Source of the DNA: Bacteroidales bacterium
Lineage (GTDB): Bacteria; Bacteroidota; Bacteroidia; Bacteroidales; P3
Length of the DNA stretch: 7,675 bases
NCBI GenBank assembly: GCA_021443125.1
Contig: JABUUQ010000006.1
Coordinates: 39,289 to 46,963 of the forward strand
Direction: 5' to 3'
The notes under the pieces are model-generated. The model saw only the letters and a program-made list of their open reading frames with translations. It made no database searches and was not told the DNA's origin. Shown here one piece after another: positions 6,278 through 7,675 of this stretch; positions within the stretch are counted from its first letter, which is position 1; each line of letters opens with the position of its first letter. A program made the translations under genes and the position numbers.

Positions 6278-7516
6278 ATGGAATTGAATTATATAGATTT
6301 GGTGAATAGGATAAATCAATATTACAATTCTGCCACCAAGAAAAAGTTAGATATAAAAGTTGAAGAAAAGCCTTTTTTAGTTATTACTAAGAAAGCAAGA
6401 GATGAAATCTCTCATTCAAATTTTTTGGGATGGTTGTTTGATACACCAGATATTCAAGCAAAAGTGGTTACCTTATTTATTCAAGCAATTTATAATAGAG
6501 GTATGAAACAAAATCCCAAACTTAAATCTCTTACCTATATTAGTACCTTTATACCTATTTCATTATATGGTGGACTATCGGTTTCTGATATAAATGTAGA
6601 GAGAGAATGTAAAACTGAAAATGGAAGAAAGATAGATATTGTAGTAGAGTTTGCTGCAAAAAATAGTAAATGTGCCCAAATTAGAAAGATTCGACTTGTA
6701 ATAGAGAATAAAGTTTATGCAAAAGAAAGTGCTGACCAAACTACAGATTACTATACAAATTATAATGGAAAAGATAAATATAAAAACATTTATATCTACC
6801 TTACACCAAAACCTAATTCTCAAATAAAAGATTTAAAAGAAGCATCATGTCAGTGTAAGGATTTTTTAGAAATGAATTATCAAGATATTTTGGATGGTGT
6901 CTTGGAATCTCTTTGTGTCGATAATGATATTTCTGAATACTATAGAAAAATTATACAAGACTATATAAATACTTTAACATATTTTACTACACCGGAGTCG
7001 GAAGGCAAAAATAATAAAAAAAATGAATATAAATTTATGGCAATGGATACAACAACAAGAGAATTATTAGAAAGTTTCTTCAACGAAAATAGAGATTTGA
7101 TAACAACTTCCTTAGAAGCACTGAGAGATGTTGCAGATGATGAAGAAAATGAAGAACTTGCAGAACAATTGCATGAAATTACGGGTGTTAAAAATTCTAA
7201 TGCAAAAGACTATACTAAATATACAACAAATATAGATGGTCATTGCAATCCATACGGAAAAACAGAACTTGTTGCTGAGATTGCAAAAGATTATTTATCT
7301 AAACACACACAAGAAGAGTTTGCAAAGAATTTTAAATCTACACAATGTTATATTGGTCAATATGTTGATAATGTAAATAAAATTCATCCAAGGTTTGGAA
7401 CTTGTCCTGATAAAGATGGCAAGGAAGCTGGTTATTCAAAGCAATGGACTAAAGCAAATATTGGAAAGTTTCTAGATGAGGCAAAGAAGCAAGGCTATGA
7501 AATAAAAAGAGTATAA
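6278..7516 (+). CDS. PD-(D/E)XK nuclease superfamily protein
   Basis: This is a 412-aa predicted soluble protein with no signal peptide or membrane segment. The N-terminal half has the layout of the PDDEXK_4-type family: E43 in 'RDEISHSNFLGWLFD' (41-55), D120 in 'GRKIDIVVEF' (116-125), E143-N-K145 in 'LVIENKVYAKE' (140-150) and the downstream 'DQTTDYYTNY' (153-162) with Q154. D120, E143 and K145 would form the metal-dependent catalytic core. A charged linker (about 239-300) leads to a C-terminal region with 'NPYGKTELVAEIAKDYLSKH' (324-343) and 'SKQWTKANIGKFLDEAKKQGYEI' (387-409), which I recall as an accessory module in restriction-type proteins. It is AT-richer than nqr, and 11 of 29 Leu codons are TTA. 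No methylase or partner gene is visible. A role in phage or foreign-DNA defence is inferred. The start follows an A-rich leader. Confidence 0.8.
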   Translation: MELNYIDLVNRINQYYNSATKKKLDIKVEEKPFLVITKKARDEISHSNFLGWLFDTPDIQAKVVTLFIQAIYNRGMKQNPKLKSLTYISTFIPISLYGGLSVSDINVERECKTENGRKIDIVVEFAAKNSKCAQIRKIRLVIENKVYAKESADQTTDYYTNYNGKDKYKNIYIYLTPKPNSQIKDLKEASCQCKDFLEMNYQDILDGVLESLCVDNDISEYYRKIIQDYINTLTYFTTPESEGKNNKKNEYKFMAMDTTTRELLESFFNENRDLITTSLEALRDVADDEENEELAEQLHEITGVKNSNAKDYTKYTTNIDGHCNPYGKTELVAEIAKDYLSKHTQEEFAKNFKSTQCYIGQYVDNVNKIHPRFGTCPDKDGKEAGYSKQWTKANIGKFLDEAKKQGYEIKRV

Positions 7517-7528
7517 GTAATAACAATC

Positions 7529-7571
7529 ATCAAGCGAAATGCAATTTTGTGGTTTCGCTTGATTTTTTTTT
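7529..7571 (+). terminator. Rho-independent terminator of the nuclease gene
   Basis: An 11-bp perfect stem pairs 7529-7539 with 7553-7563 (core CAAGCGAAA / TTTCGCTTG) around a 13-nt loop that can itself pair a little (GCAA / TTGT). It runs straight into nine T residues (7563-7571), 12 nt after the stop codon. This is a strong terminator, so the gene has a complete transcription unit of its own. Confidence 0.92.
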
Positions 7572-7576
7572 ATACC

Positions 7577-7608
7577 TTAATCTCATAAACTCAAACGACG
7601 TTTTAAGA
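7577..7608 (+). repeat. 32-bp direct repeat, downstream copy
   Basis: Matches 6063-6094 at 29 of 32 positions in the same orientation. It begins 6 nt after the T-run of the nuclease terminator, mirroring the position of the first copy behind the nqr terminator. It contains the palindrome AAACGACGTTT (7593-7603), but the inverted second palindrome found beside the first copy is missing here. Confidence 0.8.
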
Positions 7609-7611
7609 CTT

Positions 7612-7675
7612 ATGAATTATAAAGAAGAATATTCCCAGGTTTGCACCCAAGAATATTCTTTAAGAATGCTTTTAT
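7612..7675 (+). CDS. Possible start of a further gene, cut by the window end
   Basis: An open frame begins with ATG at 7612 and runs 21 codons to the window edge without a stop, starting MNYKEEYSQVCTQEYS. It is too short to assign, has no clear ribosome binding site, and no TAnnTTTG element is seen between the preceding terminator and the ATG. The codons for the two 'EYS' triplets create the GAATATTC inverted repeat listed separately, so either the repeat or the reading frame may be incidental. Confidence 0.25.
   Translation, partial: MNYKEEYSQVCTQEYSLRMLL
7625..7660. repeat. 10-bp inverted repeat built from two GAATATTC palindromes
   Basis: AAGAATATTC (7625-7634) and GAATATTCTT (7651-7660) are exact reverse complements with a 16-nt loop that holds a GGT-TTGC-ACC mini-hairpin (7638-7647). 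The shape resembles the 5-57 structure, although the sequence is unrelated. No T-run follows directly. It could be an operator or leader structure of the next gene, or simply coding sequence. Confidence 0.65.

Noticed and set aside
6063..7608. CRISPR array or insertion sequence
   Set aside because: There are only two repeat copies, 1.5 kb apart, with no spacers. There is no transposase and no terminal inverted repeats at the cassette ends.

Overview
The window looks chromosomal and comes from an AT-rich member of the Bacteroidota, most likely order Bacteroidales. Three things support this: promoter elements of the TAnnTTTG type, A-rich leaders mostly lacking Shine-Dalgarno sequences, and the protein style of the nqr genes. 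Family and genus cannot be read from the sequence.

Positions 1-167 are non-coding. They hold a perfect 13-bp inverted repeat (5-17 / 45-57), a weak possible leftward promoter, and the likely promoter of the operon (TAnnTTTG at 116-123). Positions 168-5998 are a complete six-gene nqrABCDEF operon on the + strand with gaps of 6 to 25 bp. It encodes the Na+-translocating NADH:quinone oxidoreductase. Electrons pass from NADH to FAD and the 2Fe-2S centre of NqrF, on through the NqrD/NqrE iron centre and the covalent FMNs of NqrC and NqrB, and then to quinone. Na+ is pumped outward. All cofactor residues I could check are present. The maturation factors (ApbE, NqrM) are not in the window. A rho-independent terminator at 6024-6055 closes the operon.

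Positions 6056-7675 are different in character. A single AT-richer gene (6278-7516) encodes a 412-aa PD-(D/E)XK nuclease-superfamily protein resembling standalone restriction or anti-phage nucleases. It has its own promoter and its own strong terminator (7529-7571). A 32-bp direct repeat with 3 mismatches flanks it (6063-6094 and 7577-7608), each copy starting a few bases after a terminator, so the gene looks like a self-contained cassette inserted behind nqr. Its promoter is the most striking signal here. The 18-bp spacer between the -33 TTG and the -7 TAATTTTG consists entirely of TA dinucleotides, part of a (TA)10 tract. This is the arrangement known to cause phase variation by slipped-strand change of promoter spacing. 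The best candidate for something undescribed is therefore a phase-variable, repeat-flanked, single-gene nuclease cassette. This is inference from sequence and has not been tested. The last 160 bases hold the second repeat copy, another inverted repeat and possibly the start of a further gene that runs off the end.
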